From: Mycolicibacterium sp. YH-1
GTDB taxonomy: Bacteria > Actinomycetota > Actinomycetes > Mycobacteriales > Mycobacteriaceae
DNA length: 64,000 bases
Direction of reading: 5' to 3'
NCBI RefSeq assembly: GCF_022557175.1
Contig: NZ_CP092915.1
Location: 5,642,001 to 5,706,000 of the forward strand
Part shown: piece after piece, positions 56,542 through 64,000 of the stretch
Layout: the number at the start of each line of letters is the position of its first letter
Numbering within the stretch: the stretch's first letter is position 1
Made by a program: the position numbers and the translations under genes
The notes under the pieces: model-generated
The model's input: the letters and a program-made list of their open reading frames with translations, nothing else
The model's database searches: none
Told to the model about the DNA's origin: nothing

Positions 56542-59441
56542 GCGGGCGTCACGGCTCGACCGACGAGGCGCCGACGGCCCCGATCGACACGCCGCACGAC
56601 GAGAAGCGCAGCCGCATCGCCCACACGATCCGGGTGCTCTGCGTCCCCATCGTGGTGTTCTGGGTGCTCGTCGCCGGGCTCAGCAACGCACTCGTCCCGC
56701 AACTCGAGGTGGTCGGCGCGCAGCACAACGTCGCGCTGAGTTCGCCGGACTCGCCGTCGCTGCAGGCCTTCAAGCAGATCGGCGAGAAGTTCCAGGAGTT
56801 CGACACCGACAGCGCGGCGATGATCGTGCTGGAGGGCGACGAGCCGCTGGGCGCCGAGGCGCACCAGTACTACGACGAGATCGTCAAACGAGTCGGCGCC
56901 GACACCAAGCACGTTCAGCACATCCAGGACTTCTGGGGCGACCCGCTCACTGCGGCCGGTTCGCAGAGTCCCGACGGCAAGGCCGCCTACGTCCAGGTGT
57001 TCCTGTCCGGCAATCAGGGCGAGGCCCTGTCGCTGGCCTCCGTTGACGCCGTGCGCGAGATCGTCGACGGCACGCCCGCCCCACCCGGGGTCAAGGCCTA
57101 CGTCACCGGGGCCGCCGCCCAGATCGCCGACCAGTTCGAGGTGGGCAACGAGAGCACCGAACTGGTGACCGCGCTGACGGTCGGTGTCATCGCGGTGATG
57201 CTCCTCATCGTCTACCGCTCCTTCGTCACGATGCTGCTGGGGCTGGCCACGGTGCTCATCCAGATGGCCGCCGCGCGAGGCATCGTGTCGTTCCTGGCGA
57301 ACGAGAACCTGATCGGCCTGTCGACGTACTCGACCAACATCCTGACGCTGCTGGTCATCGCGGCGGGCACCGACTACATCATCTTCCTGCTCGGCCGTTA
57401 CCACGAGGCGCGCGGCCTGGGTAAGGATCGCGAATCCGCCTGGTACGACATGTATCACGGGACGACGCACGTCATCCTCGGCTCGGGGCTGACGATCGCC
57501 GGCGCGGTGGCCTGCCTGTACTTCACCCGGCTGCCGTACTTTCAGAGCCTCGGCATCCCGGCGGCGCTCGGCGTGCTGGTGGCGCTGTCCGCCTCGCTGA
57601 CACTGGCGCCCGCGGTGATCGTCATCGGCGGCCGGTTTGGGCTGCTGGATCCCAAGCGCCCCACGCAGAAGTACCGCTGGCGGCGGATCGGGACGGCGAT
57701 CGTGCGCTGGCCCGGACCAATTCTCATCGCCACGATGGCCGTCGCGCTCATCGGACTGCTCGCGCTGCCGGGGTACAAGACCAACTACGACGACAGCGTC
57801 TACATGCCAGACAGCGCACCGTCGAACGTCGGTTACGCGGCCGCCGAACGCCACTTCTCCAAGGCCCGGCTGAATCCCGAACTGCTGATGATCGAGACCG
57901 ATCACGATCTGCGCAATCCCACGGACATGATCCTGTTGGAGCGGGTGGCCAAGGCCGTGTTCCACACCGACGGCGTCGCGCAGGTGCAGTCGATCACGCG
58001 GCCGCTGGGCACGCCGCTGGACCACACGTCGATCCCGTTCCAGATCAGCGCGGGAAGCGCGTCGCAGATCAACAACCTGCCGTTCCAGCAGGCCCGCGCC
58101 GACGATCTGCTGAAGCAGGTCGGGGTGATCGACGACAGCATCACCACGCTGCGCCAACAGATGCAGCTGCAGCTGCAGTCGAGCGACATCACGCACGAGC
58201 AGAGCGAGGCGTTCCAGCAGACCGTAGCCACGGCCGCCGACCTACGAGACAAGATCGCCACGTTCGACGACTTCTTCCGGCCGATGCGTAACTACTTCTA
58301 CTGGGAGCCACACTGTTACGACATCCCGGCGTGCGCGGCGTTCCGGTCGCTCTTCGACGCGCTGGACGGGATCAACGAGCTGACCGATCAGCTGGCCAAC
58401 GTGTCGGGCAGCATCGCCAAACTCGATGAGCTTCAACCGAAGCTGGTGGCGCTCATCCCGCCGCAGATCGCGAATCAGGAGACCAACCGCGATCTGACGA
58501 TGACTAATCACTCGACCACGTCGGGCATCTACGACCTGAGTGCGGCGGCGCTGGAGAACTCCACGGCGCTGGGCCAGGCGTACGACGCGTCGAAGACCGA
58601 CGACTCGTTCTACCTACCGCCGGAGGCGTTCGACAACCCCGAGTTTAAGCGCGGGCTGAAGCTGTTCCTGTCGCCCGACGGCAAGGCCGCCCGGATGATC
58701 ATCACCCACGACGTGGATCCCGCGACCGCCGCGGGCATCTCGCACATCGAGGAGATCCGGCACGCGGCTGCCGAGGCGGTGAAGGGCACGCCGCTGGCGG
58801 GGTCGAAGATCTACATCGGCGGCGTGGCGGCCACCTACAAGGACATCGCGGAGATGGCGCACTACGACCTGTTCATCGCCGGCATCGCCGCGATGAGCCT
58901 CATCCTGCTGATCATGATGTTCATCACACGCAGCCTGGTGGCCGCACTCGTCATCGTCGGCACCGTGGCGCTGTCGCTGGGCGCCGCGTTCGGCATATCG
59001 GTTCTGGTGTGGCAGTACCTCTTTGGCATACCGCTGTACTGGGTGATCCTGCCGTTGTCGGTGATCCTGCTGCTCGCCGTGGGGTCGGACTACAACCTGC
59101 TGCTGGTCTCCCGGTTCAAGGAGGAGATCCACGCCGGGCTCAACACGGGCATCATCCGCGCGATGGCGGGCAGTGGCTCCGTGGTCACCGCCGCCGGCCT
59201 GGTGTTCGCGTTCACCATGGCGTCGTTCATCATCAGCGACTTGAAGGTGCTCGGCCAGATCGGGACGACGATCGCGCTGGGCCTGATGTTCGACACGTTG
59301 ATCGTGCGGTCGTTCATGACGCCGTCGATCGCGGCGTTGATGGGCCGGTGGTTCTGGTGGCCGCTGCGGGTACGACAGCGGCCAGTGCCCGCGAAGTTCG
59401 GGGCGGACCGTCGCGACGACGAACAGCTGGCGTTGTTCTAG
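56538..59441 (+). CDS. MmpL family RND transporter
   Basis: RND exporter of 967 residues with 12 predicted membrane helices. Family signatures: the AAGTDYIIFLLGRYHEAR and AVGSDYNLLLVSRFKEEIHA motifs with Asp-Tyr pairs of the proton relay, and long periplasmic domains (about residues 55-180 and 400-720). The mmpS overlap places it in the MmpS4/L4-type group that exports siderophores, glycopeptidolipids or lipids; which one cannot be told from the window. The C-terminus ends EQLALF without an extended regulatory tail. Confidence 0.93.
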   Translation: MSGRHGSTDEAPTAPIDTPHDEKRSRIAHTIRVLCVPIVVFWVLVAGLSNALVPQLEVVGAQHNVALSSPDSPSLQAFKQIGEKFQEFDTDSAAMIVLEGDEPLGAEAHQYYDEIVKRVGADTKHVQHIQDFWGDPLTAAGSQSPDGKAAYVQVFLSGNQGEALSLASVDAVREIVDGTPAPPGVKAYVTGAAAQIADQFEVGNESTELVTALTVGVIAVMLLIVYRSFVTMLLGLATVLIQMAAARGIVSFLANENLIGLSTYSTNILTLLVIAAGTDYIIFLLGRYHEARGLGKDRESAWYDMYHGTTHVILGSGLTIAGAVACLYFTRLPYFQSLGIPAALGVLVALSASLTLAPAVIVIGGRFGLLDPKRPTQKYRWRRIGTAIVRWPGPILIATMAVALIGLLALPGYKTNYDDSVYMPDSAPSNVGYAAAERHFSKARLNPELLMIETDHDLRNPTDMILLERVAKAVFHTDGVAQVQSITRPLGTPLDHTSIPFQISAGSASQINNLPFQQARADDLLKQVGVIDDSITTLRQQMQLQLQSSDITHEQSEAFQQTVATAADLRDKIATFDDFFRPMRNYFYWEPHCYDIPACAAFRSLFDALDGINELTDQLANVSGSIAKLDELQPKLVALIPPQIANQETNRDLTMTNHSTTSGIYDLSAAALENSTALGQAYDASKTDDSFYLPPEAFDNPEFKRGLKLFLSPDGKAARMIITHDVDPATAAGISHIEEIRHAAAEAVKGTPLAGSKIYIGGVAATYKDIAEMAHYDLFIAGIAAMSLILLIMMFITRSLVAALVIVGTVALSLGAAFGISVLVWQYLFGIPLYWVILPLSVILLLAVGSDYNLLLVSRFKEEIHAGLNTGIIRAMAGSGSVVTAAGLVFAFTMASFIISDLKVLGQIGTTIALGLMFDTLIVRSFMTPSIAALMGRWFWWPLRVRQRPVPAKFGADRRDDEQLALF

Positions 59442-59448
59442 GTCGGCG

Positions 59449-60087
59449 CTACAGGCCCGAGGCGATGAGGTTGACCACCGAGGCCACGATCACCGACCCG
59501 AACAGGTAGGACAGCAGGCCGTGCTTGAGGGCCGTGGCGCGCATCCGCGATGAGGTCAGGTTGGTGTCCGAGATGGCGAAGCTCATGCCGACGGCGTAGG
59601 CGACATAGGCAAAGTCGCTGTAGCGGGGCGGTTGCTTGGTGTTGAAATCGATTCCGCCGACGGGCTTTTCCTGAAAGTAGATCTTGGCGTAGGTGAGCGC
59701 GTACAGCGTGTGCACGGCGAACCACGAGATCACCACGCTGACGACGGACACGGCCGGGGCGACGGCCTCGTAGTTGTCCGGCAACTCGTTGGCCAGCAGC
59801 AACCCAACGCCGACGAGACTGGCCAGCGCACCACCGAGGATCAGGATGAAGACGGTCCGACGGCCGGGCTCCTCGTCCTCGGCGTGCGACGCCGTCTGCG
59901 CAGGATTGAAGGGCCAGATCACCCGCCAGGTCCAGGCCATGAACGTCACCGCGAGAAAGTCCCAGCCGATCAGCAGGGAGAACCACCGGAACCCGACCCA
60001 GGCCGCCACGGCGGTCGCGATGAGACCGACGATTGCGCCGCCCAGCACGCGCACGGCGGGGCTGTGCATCCGGTGGCCTGTGCGCAT
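59449..60087 (-). CDS. DUF1345 membrane protein
   Basis: A 212-residue protein with about five membrane helices and the DUF1345 pattern ([51 protein letters not shown]). Function unknown. It converges on mmpL, seven bases apart. Likely start is ATG 60087. Confidence 0.85.
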   Translation of the reverse strand: MRTGHRMHSPAVRVLGGAIVGLIATAVAAWVGFRWFSLLIGWDFLAVTFMAWTWRVIWPFNPAQTASHAEDEEPGRRTVFILILGGALASLVGVGLLLANELPDNYEAVAPAVSVVSVVISWFAVHTLYALTYAKIYFQEKPVGGIDFNTKQPPRYSDFAYVAYAVGMSFAISDTNLTSSRMRATALKHGLLSYLFGSVIVASVVNLIASGL

Positions 60088-60157
60088 GGGGCACAGTCAA
60101 CCAGGTGGGGCTGTGAGTTCCGGGCTGGTCAGAGGATTCCGGGCCGACGCTTCGGGC

Positions 60158-60451
60158 CTACCGGCCGCTCTGCTGCATGGCGAGGCACGTGCCGTAATGC
60201 TCCGGCGTGCACGGGACGCCGTTCACCGACGGAAGCTCACCTGGCCGTGACACGACATTGGCGCCGCCGCCAGGGGTGGATCCCGGCGGGAGGAACGCGG
60301 GTGCGTTGGAGCCGCTCTTGGTGCACACGCCCGGCCACTTGGTTTGCGAGGTGCCGGAGGGGCAGGGCTTGGCCGACGCCGGAGACGCGAAGATCACCGG
60401 TGCCGACAGCAGCGCCATCGCACTCCCGAGGGCAAGGATTCCGAGCTTCAC
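60158..60451 (-). CDS. Small secreted protein
   Basis: A 97-residue exported protein from GTG 60451 with a Sec signal (KLGILALGSAMALLSAPVIF, cleavage near PASA) and a mature part with four cysteines and many prolines (KPCPSGTSQTKWPGVCTKSG). No family recognised; such proteins are common in mycobacteria. It lies 199 bp after the vapC stop with a hairpin repeat between. Confidence 0.7.
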   Translation of the reverse strand: MKLGILALGSAMALLSAPVIFASPASAKPCPSGTSQTKWPGVCTKSGSNAPAFLPPGSTPGGGANVVSRPGELPSVNGVPCTPEHYGTCLAMQQSGR

Positions 60452-60565
60452 GACGTATTCACGCTCCAAACGACTCAATGTTTCTCTGAAGCCTAGCCGC
60501 TGACGCCTGTGGGACGTTGACCATGGGCCCCGAGAGGACGGCGTTGGCGACGGAGGGGCGGCGCT

Positions 60566-60594
60566 GCGATTGCCCGCCTCTGAGCGACAATCGC
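60566..60594. repeat. Hairpin repeat, family B (partial copy 3)
   Basis: TGCCCGCCTCTGAGCGACAA (60571-60590) equals the arm of the repeats at 10963 and 38348, but the second arm is missing. Instead a short dyad GCGATTG / CAATCGC flanks it (60566-60572, 60588-60594) with a 15-nt loop. It lies between vapC and the secreted-protein gene. Confidence 0.6.
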
Positions 60595-60650
60595 CGGGAG
60601 GCGCGTTGGGGTAGTGCTCATCAACACGGGAGTGTTCAGCACGTGAGTGT

Positions 60651-61034
60651 TCAGCGCGGCACGACAGTGATGGCGCAGCGCGGACCGCTTGCCCCGGCCA
60701 ACCGCGCATCGGCTGTCGTCAGCGCGCAGCCGAGATTCTCTGCCAGAGCGACATACATTGCGTCATACGGGGTCACGGTGGCTCGCAATTCCCAGACGCG
60801 TTCCATCAGCGGCGGTGCGGCGTAGCGGATCAGCCCCAACCGTCTCCAGACACCTATGGCGCGGTGGGCGTCCCCAGCCAGCAAGAGCCCGGCGAGAACT
60901 TGTCGCCGCATTGCGCTCACCACTTCAACATCTATGAGGTGTGGAACGTGAATGGTCTCGGCGGTGACCAGACGGCGGGCGGGGCCGTCGTTCAGCAGTG
61001 CCGATACAGCCGCCGAGGCATCGAGAACGATCAC
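60651..61034 (-). CDS. vapC: VapC-type PIN-domain ribonuclease toxin
   Basis: Toxin of 127 residues. PIN-domain acids are at MIVLDASAAVSALL (first Asp), LIDVEVVSAMRR (Glu) and TPYDAMYVALAENLGCALTT (Asp) with ADARLA at the end. VapC cuts tRNA or rRNA in a site-specific way. Its start overlaps the antitoxin stop (ATGA), the classic VapBC arrangement. Confidence 0.92.
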   Translation of the reverse strand: MIVLDASAAVSALLNDGPARRLVTAETIHVPHLIDVEVVSAMRRQVLAGLLLAGDAHRAIGVWRRLGLIRYAAPPLMERVWELRATVTPYDAMYVALAENLGCALTTADARLAGASGPRCAITVVPR

Positions 61035-61246
61035 CTGCGATCCGCGGCGATGTGCTCAGCAATCGCGTCCGGTGCGATGTTCAGGTCGGGCAGGGTGGCG
61101 ATCAACGCGGCGTTGTCCACCCTGCGCGTCGCAGCGTCAAGCTCGCGGATGGCCACCGCTGTAACCGACGTGCTCGCAGCGCGCGCCAGCCGTTCGAGCC
61201 GGTCCATCACGTCATCGGGCACATTGCGCAAATGAAGTGTTCGCAT
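61031..61246 (-). CDS. vapB: VapB antitoxin (FitA-type ribbon-helix-helix)
   Basis: Antitoxin of 71 residues starting MRTLHLRNVPDDVMDRLERL, with an N-terminal ribbon-helix-helix and a C-terminal toxin-binding tail (IAPDAIAEHIAADRR). ATG 61246 is used; a much longer frame upstream, to 62005, has no coding character. Operator sequences are probably just upstream (61247-61290). Confidence 0.9.
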   Translation of the reverse strand: MRTLHLRNVPDDVMDRLERLARAASTSVTAVAIRELDAATRRVDNAALIATLPDLNIAPDAIAEHIAADRR

Positions 61247-61373
61247 ACCGCGATTGTATGCAGACAGCTTGCAACGCGATAGCAGCAAGCTAGCATGCCC
61301 TCCGCTCGGATCTGGATGCCAATACACGGATGCCGAGGCGCTTGCGGCATGGGATCGGCCGTCACAAGGATGA

Positions 61374-61784
61374 CCCACACTCGACACCCTCAACGCGCTC
61401 GCGATCCCGCTGACAGACCTGATCGCTGAGCCCGTACCAGAGACCACGCACGTTGTCGCCGACGTGTTCGACAGCGCGGTACAAGCCCACCAGGTGCTAC
61501 ACCGCCCCAGCGGCGCATTCGCGATCGAGATGTCACGAGCCTGGTTTCCACCCGGACACCACTTCGAGGGCATCCCGCACGCGCAGGGCAGCGTCGAGTA
61601 CCTGTTCCTGGTCTCCGGAACCGTGACAGCGGGACCGACGAGTGCGCAATCGACGCTGGCTGCCAGCGACTTGCTCATCTTCCCGGGGACAGCGCCCCAC
61701 GGATACACAGCCGGGGACGAGGGCGCGGAAATCGTGACCATCATCGCCACACCAAACCGCCCGGTGAATCCCATCTCGGCATGA
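61374..61784 (+). pseudogene. 5'-truncated XRE-cupin regulator remnant
   Basis: The frame from 61374 reads PTLDTLNALAIPLTDLIAE, the end of an XRE helix-turn-helix domain, then a cupin_2 domain (GTVTAGPTSAQSTLAASDLL, IFPGTAPHGYTAGDEGAEIV). The helix-turn-helix start is missing: an in-frame TGA lies at 61371 and no start or homologous sequence is visible upstream. A GTG at 61464 could only give the cupin part. It lies 127 bp from the vapB start, suggesting that the toxin-antitoxin locus or its insertion removed the 5' end. Confidence 0.65.
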
Positions 61785-62089
61785 GCGGGTGCAGCAACGC
61801 GCGCACCGCGCAGTAGGTTCGCCGTCGCGCGGTTTCGATAATTGTGTTCGTCGCCACAACCAACCTCCTGATACAGTCCTGCGGTTGCGGCTCTTCCCGC
61901 GGTAGTCGTCTCATCATCGAACAACTCTGAGATACACTGGGACACAACCGAGATCGCCTCACCGATAAGCTCCCAGCACAACGTCGCGTCACGCTGATGG
62001 TCCAAGAGCTTGCTATTGAGAAGTCAGACGACGCGTCATTCGCCTGGGCATATAACGTCCACTACGCCCGTGTGCCCGGCGCGCAATTC
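61785..62089. other. 305-bp region without a clear gene
   Basis: Between the cupin remnant and the merR gene no complete gene is supported. A frame on the plus strand from ATG 61998 (MVQELAIEKSDDASFAWAYN) looks partly coding-like but runs antisense into merR and lacks a ribosome-binding site, so it may be a remnant. Confidence 0.4.
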
Positions 62090-62881
62090 CTAAATCAACG
62101 GCGGCCAGTCGGTCCCGCTCCGGCCGGCCGCCTGCCTGGTGGCGACCGCGCGGGCGAACAGCTCTTGCCCCGCTGAACGGTGTTCGGCTTGATGCTCGTC
62201 GAGCAGGTCGAACAGCTTCTGTGCGCGTGCCGATAGTGGCGCCCGCGCCGGATCGCCGATGTCCGGCAGCACGTCGTTGGTGTACTGACAGAAGTCTGCG
62301 GCGAGCTCGTCGATCGTCGAGGTGTCGGGCTGATGCTCGTCGAGCGCCGCCATTCGTTTGATGATGTCGATACCTCGGGACCGATTCGGCTCGGCGAGTA
62401 CTCGTCGATGGATTCCCAGAAAGTGGTCAACGACTTCGGCGCTGCCGCCAGAGATGTTGAGCACCAGAACCATCCGCTGCCTCTCCTGAAGAATCCAGCC
62501 AGCGGGCGCACCAGCCTCGGCGTATTCGGCGAGAATCCGGGCAAACGGTTCCGGCAGCTCGGGGTCCAGAGAGGTGCGTAGTGCCGCGATCTTGGCGCGT
62601 CGGGCTTCGATGGTCTTTGCCTGCTCGAGCAACTCGCCGTCGAGCGCATCCAGTGCCGCATGAACATCGGCAGTCTCGCCGTCGAGCAGATCGCCAATTC
62701 TGGCCACCGAGATCCCGAGGTCACGCATTCGCTTTATTCGGCTCAACCGAACCAGATCCATCACGTCGTAGACGCGATACCCATTGTGCTGGCGCGCGGG
62801 CTCCTCGAGCACGCCGGTCGCATGGTAGTGCCGGACCGACTTCACCGTGGTCCCGGCGAGATCAGCCAGCTCCCCGATCAT
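62090..62881 (-). CDS. MerR family transcriptional regulator
   Basis: A 263-residue MerR protein. The winged HTH is MIGELADLAGTTVKSVRHYH, ATGVLEEPARQHNGYRVYDV, MDLVRLSRIKRMRDLGI; the long C-terminal part (about 170 residues) is helical and lacks cysteines of metal sensors. Such MerR proteins often control multidrug or stress genes. ATG 62881 starts at the MerR consensus; a frame to 62959 adds 26 unlike residues. Target operon unknown. Confidence 0.87.
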   Translation of the reverse strand: MIGELADLAGTTVKSVRHYHATGVLEEPARQHNGYRVYDVMDLVRLSRIKRMRDLGISVARIGDLLDGETADVHAALDALDGELLEQAKTIEARRAKIAALRTSLDPELPEPFARILAEYAEAGAPAGWILQERQRMVLVLNISGGSAEVVDHFLGIHRRVLAEPNRSRGIDIIKRMAALDEHQPDTSTIDELAADFCQYTNDVLPDIGDPARAPLSARAQKLFDLLDEHQAEHRSAGQELFARAVATRQAAGRSGTDWPPLI

Positions 62882-62998
62882 GAACACGACAGCACACCAC
62901 TGAGGTGCAGGTTCAGGCGTCCCCGAACGGCCCATTTCATCCGCCCAGTCTGCGCGCATGCACCCGGCAGGGACAAAACTCGCCGGACCCGCGGCCGG

Positions 62999-64000
62999 CT
63001 AGGCGCACACGGTGTCCTCGGACGGCAACGTGCCGGCATGCAGGTAACGGTTCACGGCGGCGTTCGCGCACGCATTGGCGTACTCGGGAAACACGCCGTG
63101 TGTTCGGCCGTTCACCGTGACCAGGCGTGAGCCCTTCATAGCTTCGTGCATGCCGAGCCCCTCCTGGTAGGTGGTCCGGGTGTCACCGGTGGCTTGGATC
63201 TGCAGCGTCGGAACCGCGTTGTCGATGTCGATGCGGGCCGGCGGCTGGCTCCGCCAGAATGCGCACGGCATGATCGGGTTGTGGATACCGGCGAAGATGG
63301 GCTGAGCCTCGCGGTGTTCGTCGAATTGCGTTCTGTACCAATGCGGGTCACGCGACATCGACACGTCACCGCATACGATGGCCATAGTCGCGGCATAATC
63401 GGCACCAGGACCCGACTCGGGGTGCGACCACGCGTTCAGTAGGCCCAAGAGCCTTGGGTTGACGGAGCCAATGCGCTGGCCGGTGGCCGCCTCGCGCAAC
63501 TGGACGAGTGTGTCGGCGAAGGTCTCGCTCGCCTCCTCGGTGTCGTCGGTACCGTTGACGTACAGCAGGAACGGCAGGAAGTGCTCGTCGATGGTGAAGT
63601 CGCCGATGCGGATGGGCATGACGGTGGCCCCGGCGATCAGGTTCTCGATAAGTCCACGTACCTGCTGGCGCGTGGCGCCGAGCCCATAGGTCTCATCGCG
63701 TGCCGCGGCCCATGTGGCGAAGTCGTCCACGGCCTTCTCATTGGCGTCACCCATGGCCTGAAGCATCCTGTATCCGTATTTCTTTGGGTCCGGGGCGCTG
63801 TCAAGGACCAGGCGATCGATGCGATCGGGGAACATCTGGCTGTAGGTAGCGCCGAGGAACGTCCCGTACGACCAACCGAAGAACGAGGCCTTGTCCACGC
63901 CCAAGGCGCCGCGGATCACATCGAGGTCGCGTGCGATGTTCTGAGTGTTGATGTTGGGAAGGTAATCCGAATATCTGTCCCAGCAACTGTCAGCGGCTTC
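62999..64000 (-). CDS. Alpha/beta-hydrolase serine peptidase (TAP/SCO7095-like), 5' end outside window
   Basis: Partial: the frame runs off the right edge without a start, giving at least 333 residues. It has the nucleophile GWSYGTFLGATYSQMFPDRI, the acid/His region near QATGDTRTTYQEGL and VNGRTHGVFPEYANACANAA, and the TAP-like C-terminal domain (NPIMPCAFWRSQPPARIDID). Relatives are exported tripeptidyl aminopeptidases/proteases. It is read away from the right edge and ends 118 bp before merR. Confidence 0.85.
   Translation of the reverse strand, partial: EAADSCWDRYSDYLPNINTQNIARDLDVIRGALGVDKASFFGWSYGTFLGATYSQMFPDRIDRLVLDSAPDPKKYGYRMLQAMGDANEKAVDDFATWAAARDETYGLGATRQQVRGLIENLIAGATVMPIRIGDFTIDEHFLPFLLYVNGTDDTEEASETFADTLVQLREAATGQRIGSVNPRLLGLLNAWSHPESGPGADYAATMAIVCGDVSMSRDPHWYRTQFDEHREAQPIFAGIHNPIMPCAFWRSQPPARIDIDNAVPTLQIQATGDTRTTYQEGLGMHEAMKGSRLVTVNGRTHGVFPEYANACANAAVNRYLHAGTLPSEDTVCA

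Overview
The window is chromosomal, high-GC DNA from a mycobacterium, most likely a rapid grower (Mycolicibacterium-like). The evidence is the mycolic-acid dehydratase genes hadABC, an antigen 85 mycolyltransferase, an MmpS/MmpL pair, a DesA3-type desaturase, frequent GTG starts, and a gene order (recD-recB-recC-echA3-glyoxalase-like / rpmG-hadABC-secE-nusG-rplK-rplA) that matches the M. tuberculosis Rv0629c-Rv0641 block. No rRNA, IS element, prophage or CRISPR array was seen.

Layout. 1-1.2 kb: tail of an ECF sigma factor and a VanX-like dipeptidase. 1.2-6 kb (minus strand): information-processing and FAS-II operon with tRNA-Thr, tRNA-Met, rpmG, hadA, hadB, hadC, tRNA-Trp, secE, nusG, rplK and rplA. 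6.2-19.5 kb (plus): glyoxalase II-like hydrolase, a DUF2510 protein, a degenerate DUF2235 hydrolase, a membrane protein, echA3 and the overlapping recC-recB-recD operon. 19.5-26.6 kb (minus): a GntR-controlled operon with a two-cluster ferredoxin, an NMT1/SsuA-type ABC importer and a flavoprotein fused to HEAT repeats, resembling an adenylylsulfate-reductase (AprBA) pair. 27-28.4 kb: an Ag85C-like mycolyltransferase and a small acetyltransferase. 28.4-34.7 kb: a probable LysR regulon with an orphan ectoine-synthase-like cupin, a cysteine-desulfurase-like PLP enzyme, an amidase, and an ABC importer whose permease and ATPase are fused. 34.9-41.4 kb: phosphoketolase, an NYN-domain protein, and a Vsr plus two cytosine-5 methyltransferases. 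41.4-50.4 kb: a carbohydrate/stress block with twin 419-residue GT4 glycosyltransferases, a GH130 phosphorylase-like enzyme, a toroid protein, an HPF-like ribosome factor, a carboxyethylornithine-synthase-like dehydrogenase and a DesA3-like desaturase. 50.6-56 kb: surface beta-propeller proteins, one frameshifted. 56-60 kb: mmpS-mmpL and a DUF1345 protein. 60-64 kb: a small secreted protein, VapBC, a decayed XRE-cupin gene, a MerR regulator and the 3' part of a secreted serine peptidase.

The most interesting material is (a) the LysR regulon at 28.4-34.7 kb, whose two promoter regions share a 32-nt element (26/32 identical) that overlaps the lysR -10 box in one copy; (b) the AprBA-like operon at 19.8-26.6 kb with two unusual domain fusions; and (c) two families of repeated hairpins placed just after genes: family A at 28026 and 34791, family B at 10963 and 38348 with a half copy at 60566. 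All functional statements come from reading the sequence and from family knowledge; no database search was run.
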